DNA of 54,463 nt. Source: CBCYMI01 sp965183855 (GTDB lineage: Bacteria; Pseudomonadota; Alphaproteobacteria; Caulobacterales; Maricaulaceae). The stretch is from the NCBI GenBank assembly GCA_965183855.1, contig CBCYMI010000002.1, positions 1 through 54,463 on the forward strand. Direction: 5' to 3'. Position numbers and translations under genes: made by a program. Below, in pieces: positions 35,657-44,909 of the stretch. Below the pieces are notes generated by a model. That model did no database searches. It was not told where the DNA came from and saw nothing but the letters and a program-made list of their open reading frames with translations. Within the stretch, counting starts at the first letter, position 1, and each line of letters begins with the position of its first letter.

Positions 35657-36436
35657 ATGATTGTTCTTTTATCTCCAGCAAAAAAAATAGACACTACAGA
35701 ACTGAATTCAGATTTACCAAAAACCCTGCCGAGATTTTCAGAACAAACGAAACAATTAGCAGAAATTACAGCCCGATTATCAAAGACAGAGATTAAATCT
35801 CTGATGAAGCTTTCTGATAATCTAACAGAGATAAACTATCAAAGATTTCAAAATTTAAACCAATCTCCATCAGAAGAAATGGCGAAACAAGCTATTTTAT
35901 CATTTACAGGTGATGTCTATTTAGGGTTGAATGCAAAAACATTAGATAAAAAAGATCTTGAATGGGCTCAAAATCATATCCGCATTTTATCTGGCTTTTA
36001 TGGATTGCTCCGCCCCCTTGATGGCATTCATCCTTATCGTCTGGAAATGGGAACACGTTTGGAAACACCAAAAGGATATACACTTTACGATTTTTGGGGA
36101 AATTCACTTAGCCAAAAATTAAATCATGATATGGAATCCAGTCAGTCAAATTCTGTTCTTAATCTTGCCTCCAATGAATATAGTAAAGTTATTCATTATA
36201 AATCCCCTTCCCATCCTGTCATTACTTGTTATTTCTATGAAATCAAAAATGGTCAGGCAGCTCCTGCCATGCTTTATACAAAACGCGCACGCGGAATGAT
36301 GGCACGCTGGGTTATTGATCATCAAACAACAAACCCAAAAGCATTACAAGAGTTTAATTATGGTGGATATCGTTATAATAAAAAAGCAAGTAAGGAAACC
36401 GTTTTAGTCTTTGATAGACCTCACCCTAAAGCCTGA
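35657..36436 (+). CDS. yaaA: Peroxide stress protein YaaA family (DUF328)
   Basis: 259 residues, full family length. Conserved blocks: MIVLLSPAKKIDTT at the N-terminus, ISGFYGLLRPLDGIHPYRLEM, YDFWGNSL, VLNLASNEYSKV, and TKRARGMMARWVIDHQ with FNYGGYRY at the C-terminus. In E. coli YaaA lowers free iron during hydrogen peroxide stress and binds DNA; the same role is inferred here. AGAGG stands before the ATG. Confidence 0.93.
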   Translation: MIVLLSPAKKIDTTELNSDLPKTLPRFSEQTKQLAEITARLSKTEIKSLMKLSDNLTEINYQRFQNLNQSPSEEMAKQAILSFTGDVYLGLNAKTLDKKDLEWAQNHIRILSGFYGLLRPLDGIHPYRLEMGTRLETPKGYTLYDFWGNSLSQKLNHDMESSQSNSVLNLASNEYSKVIHYKSPSHPVITCYFYEIKNGQAAPAMLYTKRARGMMARWVIDHQTTNPKALQEFNYGGYRYNKKASKETVLVFDRPHPKA

Positions 36437-36564
36437 AATAGCTTAATAATATATAGAATGAGCCGCTGTTTTATGCAATTTATGATAAAACTTAAACGCA
36501 ATGCGTATTTATAAAATCCAAAAAAAAATAGCTGGTTTGAAACGTATATAAGACAAAGGAAGAT

Positions 36565-36830
36565 CTAGATGAGATGTTTTCTTTTCCATTTTTTGGGTAG
36601 ATTCACTTGCTCATTTAGATTTTCAAAACCAGATTTAAACACACCCTCTTTTAAGAATAAGGGAACATTTTTTGGAATGCCATTATCATTGCATAAATGA
36701 CGCTTTGCCTGTTTCCAAAATCTCTCAGCCCCATTATAATATGACATTAATTGCTTTTTTTGCGTTCAATCTTTTTTTGTAAATCCGCAAGCTTCTTATG
36801 ACCAATAAATTATATTCGTTTGATTATATT
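36565..36830 (-). mobile_element. IS1595-family transposase remnant (C-terminal part)
   Basis: A 60-codon frame starting at 36747 reads NGAERFWKQAKRHLCNDNGI, then PLFLKE. This matches the end of the ISXO2-like DDE domain (family pattern NGIE-FW-QAKR-L--FNGIPK---LFLKECEFR). A few more residues (HKKLADLQKK) are visible upstream in another frame to about 36830. The catalytic DDE aspartates are absent, so it is dead. It lies between yaaA and the TPR gene. Confidence 0.75.
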
Positions 36831-36862
36831 CTGCATATTTAAAGAATCTATTCTTAAAAACA

Positions 36863-36894
36863 CTTCTTTCAGCCTTTTATGTCTTTCAATTGCT
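36863..36894 (-). repeat. Extra copy of the TPR gene's 3' end
   Basis: 32 bases (36863-36894) are identical to 36999-37030, which encode AIERHKRLKE near the C-terminus of the TPR protein. The offset is 136 bp, and weak similarity continues on both sides. The copy lies downstream of the stop codon. It is the third gene-tail duplication in the window. Confidence 0.82.
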
Positions 36895-36975
36895 CTCTAT
36901 AATTAGCAAAACTTAAGAATAGAATATGATTATAATCTATTTTCATCCTGGTATAATAAATAAAAGCCTTGTACT

Positions 36976-37650
36976 TTAATGAAATCGTCCTAAAAGATCT
37001 TCTTTCAGCCTTTTATGTCTTTCAATTGCTTTTTTATGCGTTGGATAGATCTCAAGCAGGATTTGATAAAGCTCATACGCAACTTTTTTTTCATCAAGCA
37101 TTTCCATTATAGAAGCCAATAAAAAATATGCTGGGTAATGCTTTTCATTTAAGCTAATCACCTTGTTTAAATCATAAATTGCTGTTCTATATTGGCTTTG
37201 CTTTAAAGCAATTTTTGCATGCCAATACCAAGCTTCGCTATTACGCGCATTTAGATGAATGATATGAGAAAAGATACGATCTGCAAACTTATATTTTCCT
37301 TGCTCAAAAAAACGAAGTCCACGTTCAAGCAAAACCTGTTCAGTGGCACTCATTTGAGCTTTCCAAATGGCTTTAATCTCATCTGTGATCACGTTTGTAT
37401 TTATCTGATGATCAACTGTTTTTAATTCTTCAAATAATTGGTTTAAAATCTCTTCCTGTTTTTCTTTATCCTGTTGATACTTAAATGGTGTTGGTAAGCT
37501 AGCCTTCCTTATTATCCCATCTTCAGCCAGATTATTATCTAATCTATAGACAAAACTGGAAAAATCCCTGGCTGGCTTCGTATATGAAAAGGCAGAAACA
37601 GGATATAAACTTACAATGGAAAATAACATCATATAGTGTAAAAACATCAT
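36976..37650 (-). CDS. TPR-repeat periplasmic protein
   Basis: 224 residues. A signal peptide (hydrophobic 3-18, cleavage probably after SAFS) is followed by a coiled region and about three tetratricopeptide-like units from about 112: QVLLERGLRFFEQGKYKFAD, SEAWYWHAKIALKQSQYRTA and YPAYFLLASIMEMLDEKKVA. TPRs bind partner proteins; the partner is unknown. The gene may be transcribed apart from rpmJ, which lies 344 bp upstream on the same strand. Confidence 0.82.
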   Translation of the reverse strand: MMFLHYMMLFSIVSLYPVSAFSYTKPARDFSSFVYRLDNNLAEDGIIRKASLPTPFKYQQDKEKQEEILNQLFEELKTVDHQINTNVITDEIKAIWKAQMSATEQVLLERGLRFFEQGKYKFADRIFSHIIHLNARNSEAWYWHAKIALKQSQYRTAIYDLNKVISLNEKHYPAYFLLASIMEMLDEKKVAYELYQILLEIYPTHKKAIERHKRLKEDLLGRFH

Positions 37651-37994
37651 GTTTTATCCTATCATAACACAAAAAAAGTTTGAACTCTTATATGAAGTTA
37701 TTTCAGAAATCTCCTATTTTTATAGGAAGCTAAAAAATGGGAAAAATACATTTTTCTCAACAAATCGTTAAAACAGGTTTCGAGTTAGAAAAACACACTT
37801 AATGTACCTCTTTCTTATCTTCAAATTCCTGCTTTGGCTTTCATTTCCTTAAGCCTTCATTCCAAAATGACTGCCTAATCTCAAAAAAACAACCAAATAT
37901 GACATTTTAAGATATCATAAAAATAATTTCTGATCTCTAATCCGTGTCAGCCTAACAAATTCTAAAACGAATCCTGTTTATATCAAGAAAGGAG
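37651..37994. other. Spacer between rpmJ and the TPR gene
   Basis: 344 AT-rich bases with no recognisable gene or hairpin. Confidence 0.5.
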
Positions 37995-38120
37995 TTACCC
38001 TTGGCGCGCTTTAAAACGTCGATCCGTTTTATTAATAACATATAAGCGTCCTCTACGTCGTACAATCTGACAGTCTTTATGACGATTTTTTAAAGATTTT
38101 AATGAACTTCTGACTTTCAT
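37995..38120 (-). CDS. rpmJ: 50S ribosomal protein L36
   Basis: 41 residues: MKVRSSLKSLKNRHKDCQIV, then RRRGRLYVINKTDRRFKARQ plus G. This is the alphaproteobacterial L36 form, which lacks the C-terminal zinc-binding Cys/His set (only one Cys remains). It is short and basic, and it closes the 50S particle late in assembly. GGGATG precedes the ATG at 38120. Confidence 0.97.
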   Translation of the reverse strand: MKVRSSLKSLKNRHKDCQIVRRRGRLYVINKTDRRFKARQG

Positions 38121-38395
38121 TGAAAACATCCCAATCAATTATTTTGTAACTATTCAACATTACAAAAGGAAGGAAAACATATGACGCTTTCTTTGCTTTC
38201 TGTCAAGATATCTTTATACGGTTTTTTAAAAACAGAAGCATTTATAGAGTAAAACACTGCATTCAACGAAAATTAAAGAAAAATATTTTTCTTTTTATGG
38301 CTTCTCAAACTTATTGCCTTTCTTATAATACCCAAAGGCTCACGATTGATCGCGTAAAGATTAACTTATAAACCTTTTATTATTGGTAGAAAAAT

Positions 38396-39643
38396 ATGTA
38401 TCATAAACAAACCAGATTTTGGATATTGCCTATCTGTTTAACTGTAATGATCATGACAGTTTTTAAAACTAGCTTTGAATCCAGCGCATTAGAAACTTCT
38501 TCTTACAGATCAGAAAACTCAGAAAAATTAAATCAATGGGTCCATGATTTTAAACATCGAGCTCGTCAAAAAGGCTATTCAAAAACACTCCTGAATCAGG
38601 TTTTCAGAACCATTCATTATAATCCTGCAATTTTAAAATCACAAACCCATCAAGCAGAATATATAACACCCATTCTTGATTATGTTGAAAAAAGAGCAAA
38701 TCAAGCACAGATTAACCTGGCAAAACAAAATCTTAGAGGTCATCAGGCGATATTACAAAATATAGAAAATGATTTTAAATTAGATAAGGAAATTATAATT
38801 GCAATTTGGGGGATTGAAACAGGATATGGTAAATTTTTAGGAAATCATAATTTGTTTGAAGCATTGGCAATGCTAGCAGCTTATACCTATCGAACCTCCT
38901 TTGCCGAAAAACAGATCTATGCCTTATTAGACATGTTAGATCGTCAACTTGTCAAACAAGATTGGCTTAAAGGATCATGGGCAGGTGCAATGGGACACGT
39001 TCAGTTTATTCCAACAAGCTATCTCAATTATGGCGTTGATTATGATAAAGATCAGAAAATAGATATTTGGTTTAATAAACAAGATGCATTTGCTTCTACA
39101 GCTAATTATTTAAAAAAACATGGCTGGAAATATCAAACCCCCTGTTATTTGCCCGTTCGCCTGCCTGAGAAATATCAATTATCTCTAACCTCCCAAAAAA
39201 AACCTGGCTATGCATGGGCAAAAGAAGGCATTACTCCTAAACAAAACAAGCCCTGGATAGCAGATCACTTAATGCAATCTGGAACCCTTTATTTACCTGA
39301 AGGCATAAAAGGACCTGCTTTATTATTGTTTAAAAACTTTAATGTAATTAAACGCTATAACTCATCAAATTCCTATGCATTAGCCGTTTGTGAGATTTAT
39401 CATCGATTAAAAGGAGAAACCTCTATTGAGATCAATCCGCAAAGGGAACGATCCATTTTTTCAAAACAACAAATTAAAACACTTCAACAACGGCTAAACT
39501 TGCTAGAGTTTCATACTGGAAAACCAGATGGAATAATCGGCAAAAAGACCCGAAAAGCAATTAAAGCCTTTCAGGTTAAATACAATTTAAATCCTGATGG
39601 TTATTTATCTCAATCTCTTTATAGGAAGATCCTTGATTCTTAA
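38396..39643 (+). CDS. Lytic murein transglycosylase, MltB family, with peptidoglycan-binding domain
   Basis: 415 residues. N-terminal hydrophobic signal or anchor (about 8-26). The lytic transglycosylase domain (about 45-340) has IIAIWGIETGYGKFLG with the catalytic Glu at 141, SWAGAMGHVQFIPTSYLNYG, AFASTANYLKKHGW and NSYALAVCEIYHRLKG. A peptidoglycan-binding domain follows (about 355-415): LQQRLNLLEFHTGKPDGIIG then KTRKAIKAFQVKYNL. It cleaves glycan strands to 1,6-anhydro-MurNAc in the periplasm. No lipobox Cys is evident, so it is probably a soluble or signal-anchored form. Confidence 0.95.
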   Translation: MYHKQTRFWILPICLTVMIMTVFKTSFESSALETSSYRSENSEKLNQWVHDFKHRARQKGYSKTLLNQVFRTIHYNPAILKSQTHQAEYITPILDYVEKRANQAQINLAKQNLRGHQAILQNIENDFKLDKEIIIAIWGIETGYGKFLGNHNLFEALAMLAAYTYRTSFAEKQIYALLDMLDRQLVKQDWLKGSWAGAMGHVQFIPTSYLNYGVDYDKDQKIDIWFNKQDAFASTANYLKKHGWKYQTPCYLPVRLPEKYQLSLTSQKKPGYAWAKEGITPKQNKPWIADHLMQSGTLYLPEGIKGPALLLFKNFNVIKRYNSSNSYALAVCEIYHRLKGETSIEINPQRERSIFSKQQIKTLQQRLNLLEFHTGKPDGIIGKKTRKAIKAFQVKYNLNPDGYLSQSLYRKILDS

Positions 39644-39859
39644 GATAAGCCTTCAAGCCTGTTTTCTTTCACTTCAGAATTGAGCTTTGACAAATAAATT
39701 GATTTTCAGTGGTTTTGATATTGTCCGATCAACAAAAAACACCAATCATATTATTGATACTTTCTATCTATGATTTAAACACCCTATCATCCAGTTTTAG
39801 GAGCCCATATTTTTTATGCTTAAAAACGCAATATTTATCAAAACATCTATCTTAACTGG

Positions 39860-40261
39860 TTATTGTGTTCTAGATTGATCTTGCCAGGCAATTTCTGTCA
39901 AAATATATTTTTCACTAATTTCACCATATTTTATATTCGCAAAATCATGTGCAAGGGCTGCTTCTGCAACAATAGGATTTGCAGGATCCTGTGTTTCAAT
40001 AACCTGATCAAGACATTTCGTATAGGTTTCTACTCTTTTTAAAAAGGACTCTTTTTTTACTTTAGCAGTTCTAATAATATCACCATTCAATCGATCTGCT
40101 TGACTTGGCATAACAGGGATACTTAATTTACCACACCTTGTTTCTACTTTTTTTGCAGCAGTTTCAAGTCGTTTTATATCAACACCCGAAACCTGTGTAT
40201 GTGCAAAGCTTTGTAGCATGAAAAAAAGACCAACCCCAAAATAATATTTAAAAGCATTCAT
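39860..40261 (-). CDS. Small secreted protein, unknown
   Basis: 133 residues with a signal peptide (MNAFKYYFGVGLFFMLQSFA, cleavage near HTQ). The mature part is helical and charged, with two Cys (in VETRCGKLSIPVMPSQADRL and YTKCLDQVIE) that could form a disulphide. The pattern resembles small periplasmic proteins conserved in Acetobacterales, but I cannot name a family. GGAG stands before the ATG. It stands alone between plus-strand genes. Confidence 0.65.
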   Translation of the reverse strand: MNAFKYYFGVGLFFMLQSFAHTQVSGVDIKRLETAAKKVETRCGKLSIPVMPSQADRLNGDIIRTAKVKKESFLKRVETYTKCLDQVIETQDPANPIVAEAALAHDFANIKYGEISEKYILTEIAWQDQSRTQ

Positions 40262-40805
40262 TTATTTACTCCAATATACACTTAAGATTAAGAACATTAT
40301 TTGTCATTTTAAAAAAGCATTATTTGATTTTTAATAAAAAATCTGCCCTGATATATATATCCTGTTTTATATTTGTCCAGATATAAAACAGGATATAAGA
40401 ATTTAATGCAGTCAGATATAGAAAAATAATATCAGCGTTTTACAATTCTTTAATTTCTGATATTAATAAACTATACTTTCATAAAACGATTAATTTAATC
40501 CTAATCAGTTTTTGTTTATATACTAAAAAAACATGAATATGAAAGTAACAATTAAACAAATCTGGATTTATAAAGAAGCCAGAATATAATATACACAGAG
40601 TTTTGAAATATTAATCAATCCTTGTGAAATACAAACCCAGATAGAGAAATTTACCAAAGGCTTGATATTCACTTGACTTTATGTTAAAATTAATTCAGTT
40701 TTAATCTTACCAATTTTATGATATGCTTCTTCGTATTTTCTAATCAATGGAAAATATGTATATTGTTTTTCGATAACAAAAACCAGATGAAGAAAATTTA
40801 AACCC
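40262..40805. other. Divergent spacer with a strong hairpin
   Basis: 544 AT-rich bases between the small secreted protein (minus) and the YHS protein (plus). Besides the inverted repeat at 40356-40397, nothing recognised. A minus-strand frame here (40679-40909) overlaps the YHS gene and is a shadow. Confidence 0.5.
40356..40397. repeat. 17-bp perfect inverted repeat
   Basis: Arms 40356-40372 and 40381-40397 (core TATCCTGTTTTATAT / ATATAAAACAGGATA) pair perfectly around an eight-base loop TTGTCCAG. There is no adjacent T-run and no gene end nearby, so it does not look like a terminator. It lies about 95 bp upstream of the minus-strand gene. Confidence 0.75.
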
Positions 40806-41297
40806 ATGCAAATTGTAAAAAAACATAGTATTAATTTTAAAAAGAGCAACATATTAAATCTAGTTTTATTTAGTATTATTTTGCTATTTCCTATACCTGT
40901 TCTTGCCAAAAAACAGAATTTTTATACTGAACCATTTAGTAACCTTGCAATACAAGGGTATGATGTTGTTTCCTATTTTAAATCATCAAAAGCCGTTAAA
41001 GGAAAGACCGATATTAAAACCGTCTATAAAGGCGTGGTTTGGCAGTTTTCAAGCGAAGAAAACCTTACCTCTTTTATTGCACAACCCGAGACATATATTC
41101 CACAATATGGAGGATATTGTGCTTGGGCTGTTGCGGCCAAAGGCAAGCTTCTTAAAGGAAATGCTCATTATTGGAAAATCATAGATCAAAAGCTTTACTT
41201 AAATTACAATAAAAAAATTCAGTCTCGTTGGGAAGAGAATATGCAAAGCATTATTACAAAAGCAGATCAGGTCTGGTCTGAAATTATAAAACACTAA
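40806..41297 (+). CDS. YHS domain protein
   Basis: 163 residues. A signal or anchor helix (about 17-34, cleavage probably VLA-KK) precedes the YHS region: LAIQGYDVVSYF (about 48-59), GVVWQFSSEENLTSFIAQPE, YIPQYGGYCAWAVAAKGKL, WKIIDQKLYLNYNKKIQ. YHS domains are common in metal-handling proteins; the stand-alone secreted type has no established function. One Cys remains in GGYCAWA. It is 235 bp upstream of the DUF3108 gene. Confidence 0.88.
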   Translation: MQIVKKHSINFKKSNILNLVLFSIILLFPIPVLAKKQNFYTEPFSNLAIQGYDVVSYFKSSKAVKGKTDIKTVYKGVVWQFSSEENLTSFIAQPETYIPQYGGYCAWAVAAKGKLLKGNAHYWKIIDQKLYLNYNKKIQSRWEENMQSIITKADQVWSEIIKH

Positions 41298-41532
41298 GAT
41301 TATAAAATTCTAATTTCTGTTTCTCTTCTTTAAAGATAAAATAGAATGACCAAATTTTTTAAATTTCCTTGACCTGTTTGATAATCGTTTATTTTTATTG
41401 TATTTTTAGCTGTATAATTCAGTCTAGTTATCCGCTCTTTTTTCTTTTTTTAGATTACATCCTCCATTCATGTTTTAAATGACATACTTATATTAAAGTG
41501 TTCTTTTTAAGTATAAAGGTTATCTGTTAATT

Positions 41533-42480
41533 ATGAGAAAAACATCTGACAGTTTTTACAAAAATGGCTCAAAAAATTTAGCGAGCCTATTTATAATACC
41601 GTCTGTTAAAACTTTAATCTTCATTTATTGTATGTCATGTTCCGAAATCTATATCCATAACTCTTTTGCAAAGAGCATTGTTAACAATGAAGATTTTAAA
41701 GCCCGTACAATTTCAAAAGAAATAAACCTTCTTAATAATTCTAGTCAGAATATTTATCCTGATCTCTATGTTTCTATTGGGTATCAGGGACGTTTTTTTG
41801 GTATTCCCGTCATGAAAACACGTTATCAACTTGCATTTTACAACCAGCAATATAGCGCATATTCACACTTCTCAACCGCTGGCATTATGGCATGGTTTAA
41901 AAAAGCAGATATTCGGTCAAAAACATATGGCTCTATTGAATCGGCATCTGTTCAACCAGACCTTTATGAGCACAAAAATCATGCCAGTAAAAAAAATAGA
42001 ATTGTCCGCATTCACTTTAAACACAATCAAGTTCTTCCCGACATCCACCCTCCTTTTGGTAGTCAGGGAATAATCAAACCAACTAAAGAACAGTTAAGTA
42101 ATTCTATAGATCCGCTAAGCGCAAGTGTTTTACTTGCAATAGAAGACTCTCAAAATATATGTAAAACCAAATATACTATTTTTGATAGAAAGCTTTTATA
42201 TAATTTAATTCTTGAAAACAAAGGAGATGCATATGTTAAAACACCTACATATAAAGGGAAAACTATAAAATGTCATATTTTTTATGAGCCTATTGCAGGA
42301 TTTGATCGAGAAGATCTTCCTAAAATCGATATTTCCAATAAACCCGCAACTATCTGGATTGCAAAATTTGATATTAATGTGAATAATATAAAACGGCAAA
42401 TCCATATTCCAGTTAAAATCTCTTTTAGAATTAAAGGCTGGAAAGGGAGCATTGAAGCAAAAAGCCTGTCATTTAAATAA
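41533..42480 (+). CDS. DUF3108 family secreted protein
   Basis: 315 residues. An N-terminal hydrophobic segment (about 20-36) fits a signal peptide or anchor. The DUF3108 pattern follows: YVSIGYQGRFFGIPVMKTRY, YSAYSHFSTAGIMAWFKKAD, a central DPLSASVLLA, TIFDRKLLYNL and a beta-rich C-terminus. DUF3108 proteins are periplasmic or outer-membrane-associated proteins of unknown role. In alphaproteobacteria this gene usually precedes the SUV3-like helicase, as it does here. Confidence 0.85.
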   Translation: MRKTSDSFYKNGSKNLASLFIIPSVKTLIFIYCMSCSEIYIHNSFAKSIVNNEDFKARTISKEINLLNNSSQNIYPDLYVSIGYQGRFFGIPVMKTRYQLAFYNQQYSAYSHFSTAGIMAWFKKADIRSKTYGSIESASVQPDLYEHKNHASKKNRIVRIHFKHNQVLPDIHPPFGSQGIIKPTKEQLSNSIDPLSASVLLAIEDSQNICKTKYTIFDRKLLYNLILENKGDAYVKTPTYKGKTIKCHIFYEPIAGFDREDLPKIDISNKPATIWIAKFDINVNNIKRQIHIPVKISFRIKGWKGSIEAKSLSFK

Positions 42481-42652
42481 TAAAAGAGCCTTGTTTAAAA
42501 AAACCTTTCCTAAAAGATTGGTCTTTCAACAAATCCATCTATGAATATTCTTTGATATGTCTTAACTCTTAAGAATTGAAAAACCTGAAAAAAACAGTAT
42601 TAAAGAATAATTGTTTAGAGTTATAATCAATCAATATTCATACAGAAATGGA

Positions 42653-44110
42653 ATGATGATAATGAAAACCAAGTTTGAAAATCCTGCCAAACTGAATGCT
42701 CAGCACGAACTTGTTCTTAATGGTCAATCTATTGGTTATCTGAAAGGGCTTTCTTTTCAGATAACTAAAGAGACGCGTATGTTTGAAATCAAAAACTTAC
42801 ATCAAATAATCCATCAATCTATACAGCCAGAACTCCTTAAAAGACTGAGCCAAATTTGTAGAACTTCAGGAGAATATTTTACACTTAATCATCATTGTCA
42901 AATAGAATGGAAAAAAACACCGATCGCAAAACTGCTGCCTGGTGATCATCCCTTAATGCCAAAGGTCAAGCTTATTGGTCATCCTATTCTTCACCATCAC
43001 AATACAAAAAAAACAGAAGAATATTTAAAAAACTGGATTGAATTTAAAATTGGATCTGAACTATCTCCTTTAATTTCTCTTTATAAAGCCATAAAAGAAG
43101 AAACTCTTACGGGCTCTGCAAGAGGACTGGGATTTTTAATCTGGGAACAGCTTGGTAGATTACATCGCCCCCCTCATTCAAACTTAATTCAATCTATATC
43201 TATAGAAGACAGAAGAATATTAAGATCATATAATATCCAGTTTGGTCAATATTATATCTATATGCCTTCAATGATTAGGCCAAAACCATCTGCGCTTTTA
43301 TCCTTGCTCTATGCTCATCAAAACCTGCTTACCTCTTTTTATACAGCGCCTGCTGGCAGAAATTCATTACCAAAAGATACTCATATTTCGAACATAGCAT
43401 ATCTTATAGCAGGCTATCATAGCTGTGGCTCAATTATCATCAGAATTGATATTTTAGAAAAGCTTGCAGAAGAAATTCAAAAAGGCATAAAAAATGGACT
43501 TGATCAATATCAGCATCCTGTTTTTGTTGAAACAGATAAAATGCGCTCATTAATCGGCTGTAGTAATGCACAATTAGAGAAAATATTAAAACAATTAGGC
43601 TATCAAAAAACGCATATTAATTTTAAAAAGCAACTCGAAAACAATCAACCTGCTCATTCTAAAATAAAAAATCATATAAAACAGGAAAATACGCTTATGC
43701 CTCACACCATAAACCCAGATTCCTTGCCGAAAGAAAATACTTTGATTGTCTCTTCTAAACGTATGATAACACAAAAGAAACATCATGAATTACCAGAAAG
43801 ATCAACAAAAATAAAAGAAATGGAAAAGATGTTGGATCCATTCATAAAACAAAAGACAAACTCTGTGGAACCTCTTAAAACTGATAAAGACAAAAAAGCA
43901 GAACATCTTACGAAGATATCAGATTATAATCCGTCTCTGGCAAAAGATAAAAACACCATTTTATCTTCTTTAAACTCAGAACAGAAAAATCCAGTTTTCT
44001 GGCATTTTTCAAAACAAAACCACCTAGAGCAAAAAAAGAAAAAACAGAACAAACCGATTAAAATAGGCCCTCTTTTTTGGGCATTTAATGATATAAAAGA
44101 AAAAAAATAA
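42653..44110 (+). CDS. C-terminal half of an SUV3/MgpS-like helicase, motor missing
   Basis: About 485 residues. It aligns with the accessory C-terminal region of the long alphaproteobacterial SUV3-like helicases: GYLKGLSFQI, IEWKKTPIAKLLPGDHPLMP, LTGSARGLGFLIWEQLGRLH, SIEDRRILRSYNIQFGQYYI followed by YMPSMIRPKPSALLSLL, and MRSLIGCSNAQLEKILKQLG, then a Lys-rich tail ending in FWAFNDIKEKK. No Walker A, DExH or other helicase motif is present, and upstream there is only 170 bp to DUF3108. The small S4-domain gene that normally follows is also absent. The start is taken at the ATG cluster around 42653; a TTG at 42611 is also possible. The frame is intact, so the domain may still be made. Confidence 0.8.
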   Translation: MMIMKTKFENPAKLNAQHELVLNGQSIGYLKGLSFQITKETRMFEIKNLHQIIHQSIQPELLKRLSQICRTSGEYFTLNHHCQIEWKKTPIAKLLPGDHPLMPKVKLIGHPILHHHNTKKTEEYLKNWIEFKIGSELSPLISLYKAIKEETLTGSARGLGFLIWEQLGRLHRPPHSNLIQSISIEDRRILRSYNIQFGQYYIYMPSMIRPKPSALLSLLYAHQNLLTSFYTAPAGRNSLPKDTHISNIAYLIAGYHSCGSIIIRIDILEKLAEEIQKGIKNGLDQYQHPVFVETDKMRSLIGCSNAQLEKILKQLGYQKTHINFKKQLENNQPAHSKIKNHIKQENTLMPHTINPDSLPKENTLIVSSKRMITQKKHHELPERSTKIKEMEKMLDPFIKQKTNSVEPLKTDKDKKAEHLTKISDYNPSLAKDKNTILSSLNSEQKNPVFWHFSKQNHLEQKKKKQNKPIKIGPLFWAFNDIKEKK

Positions 44111-44272
44111 TTTTTTTACCTGAAATATCTGAAATACAATTTATATTCCTTATTTATATTTCTTACTTTATAAATATGTTTGCCTTCTTAAAAAGTTTGA
44201 AAAATATACTTGTCAGAGTTATATAAAAAATGTCACTAATACGTAATTTTAAATTGAATCATATTTTAGCCT

Positions 44273-44605
44273 ATGACCTATATTGTAACTGACGCTTGTA
44301 TAAAATGTAAATATACTGATTGTGTTGATGTGTGTCCCGTTGACTGTTTTTATGAAGGTGAAAACATGCTGGTCATTCATCCAGATGAATGTATTGATTG
44401 TGGCGTATGCGAACCTGAGTGTCCAATTGAAGCAATCAAGCCTGATACTGAAGATGAAGATGGTAAATGGATTGCCTTAAATGCAGAATATGCCGTAAAA
44501 TGGCCAAATATTACAGAAATAAAAGATCCCCCAGAAGATGCAGATTTGTTTGTAGATGAGACACAAAAGTTTGAAAAATATTTCTCTAAAAAGCCTGGAA
44601 GTTAG
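44273..44605 (+). CDS. fdxA: 7Fe-8S ferredoxin
   Basis: 110 residues. Cysteines at 9, 12, 17, 21 and 25 in DACIKCKYTDCVDVCPVDCF, and at 40, 43, 46 and 50 in DECIDCGVCEPECPIEAI, fit the FdxA type with one 3Fe-4S and one 4Fe-4S cluster. The acidic C-terminal extension is typical. It is a soluble electron carrier. It sits between the helicase remnant and carD, as in other alphaproteobacteria. The ribosome-binding site is weak. Confidence 0.95.
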   Translation: MTYIVTDACIKCKYTDCVDVCPVDCFYEGENMLVIHPDECIDCGVCEPECPIEAIKPDTEDEDGKWIALNAEYAVKWPNITEIKDPPEDADLFVDETQKFEKYFSKKPGS

Positions 44606-44909
44606 AAATTTATTTCTATTTTAGCATAGGTTTATGTTTTTTTTAAAATTAAAATTTTTAGCAATCTGTTCATTTGAAAAAGAATCAAAAATATGTTATA
44701 TGCATTTACAAATGGGTGAGTTCTTCATCTAGCAGACTAAAGAGTTTAACATACTAAGAATTAAAAAATGATAAAGCCTCCTTCATAACAAAGTTCATAA
44801 CCTTAAATAGGGTAATAATCAGATCAAGGACACTCTGATCAGATTGATAAAGAGGATTTTAGAAGGTGTTTTTTTACGTGTTGAAATAGTGAGAATAGGA
44901 TCATTAATT

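Noticed and set aside
40679..40909. 76-codon minus-strand frame overlapping the YHS gene start
   Set aside because: Half of it is antisense to the YHS signal peptide; no independent evidence.
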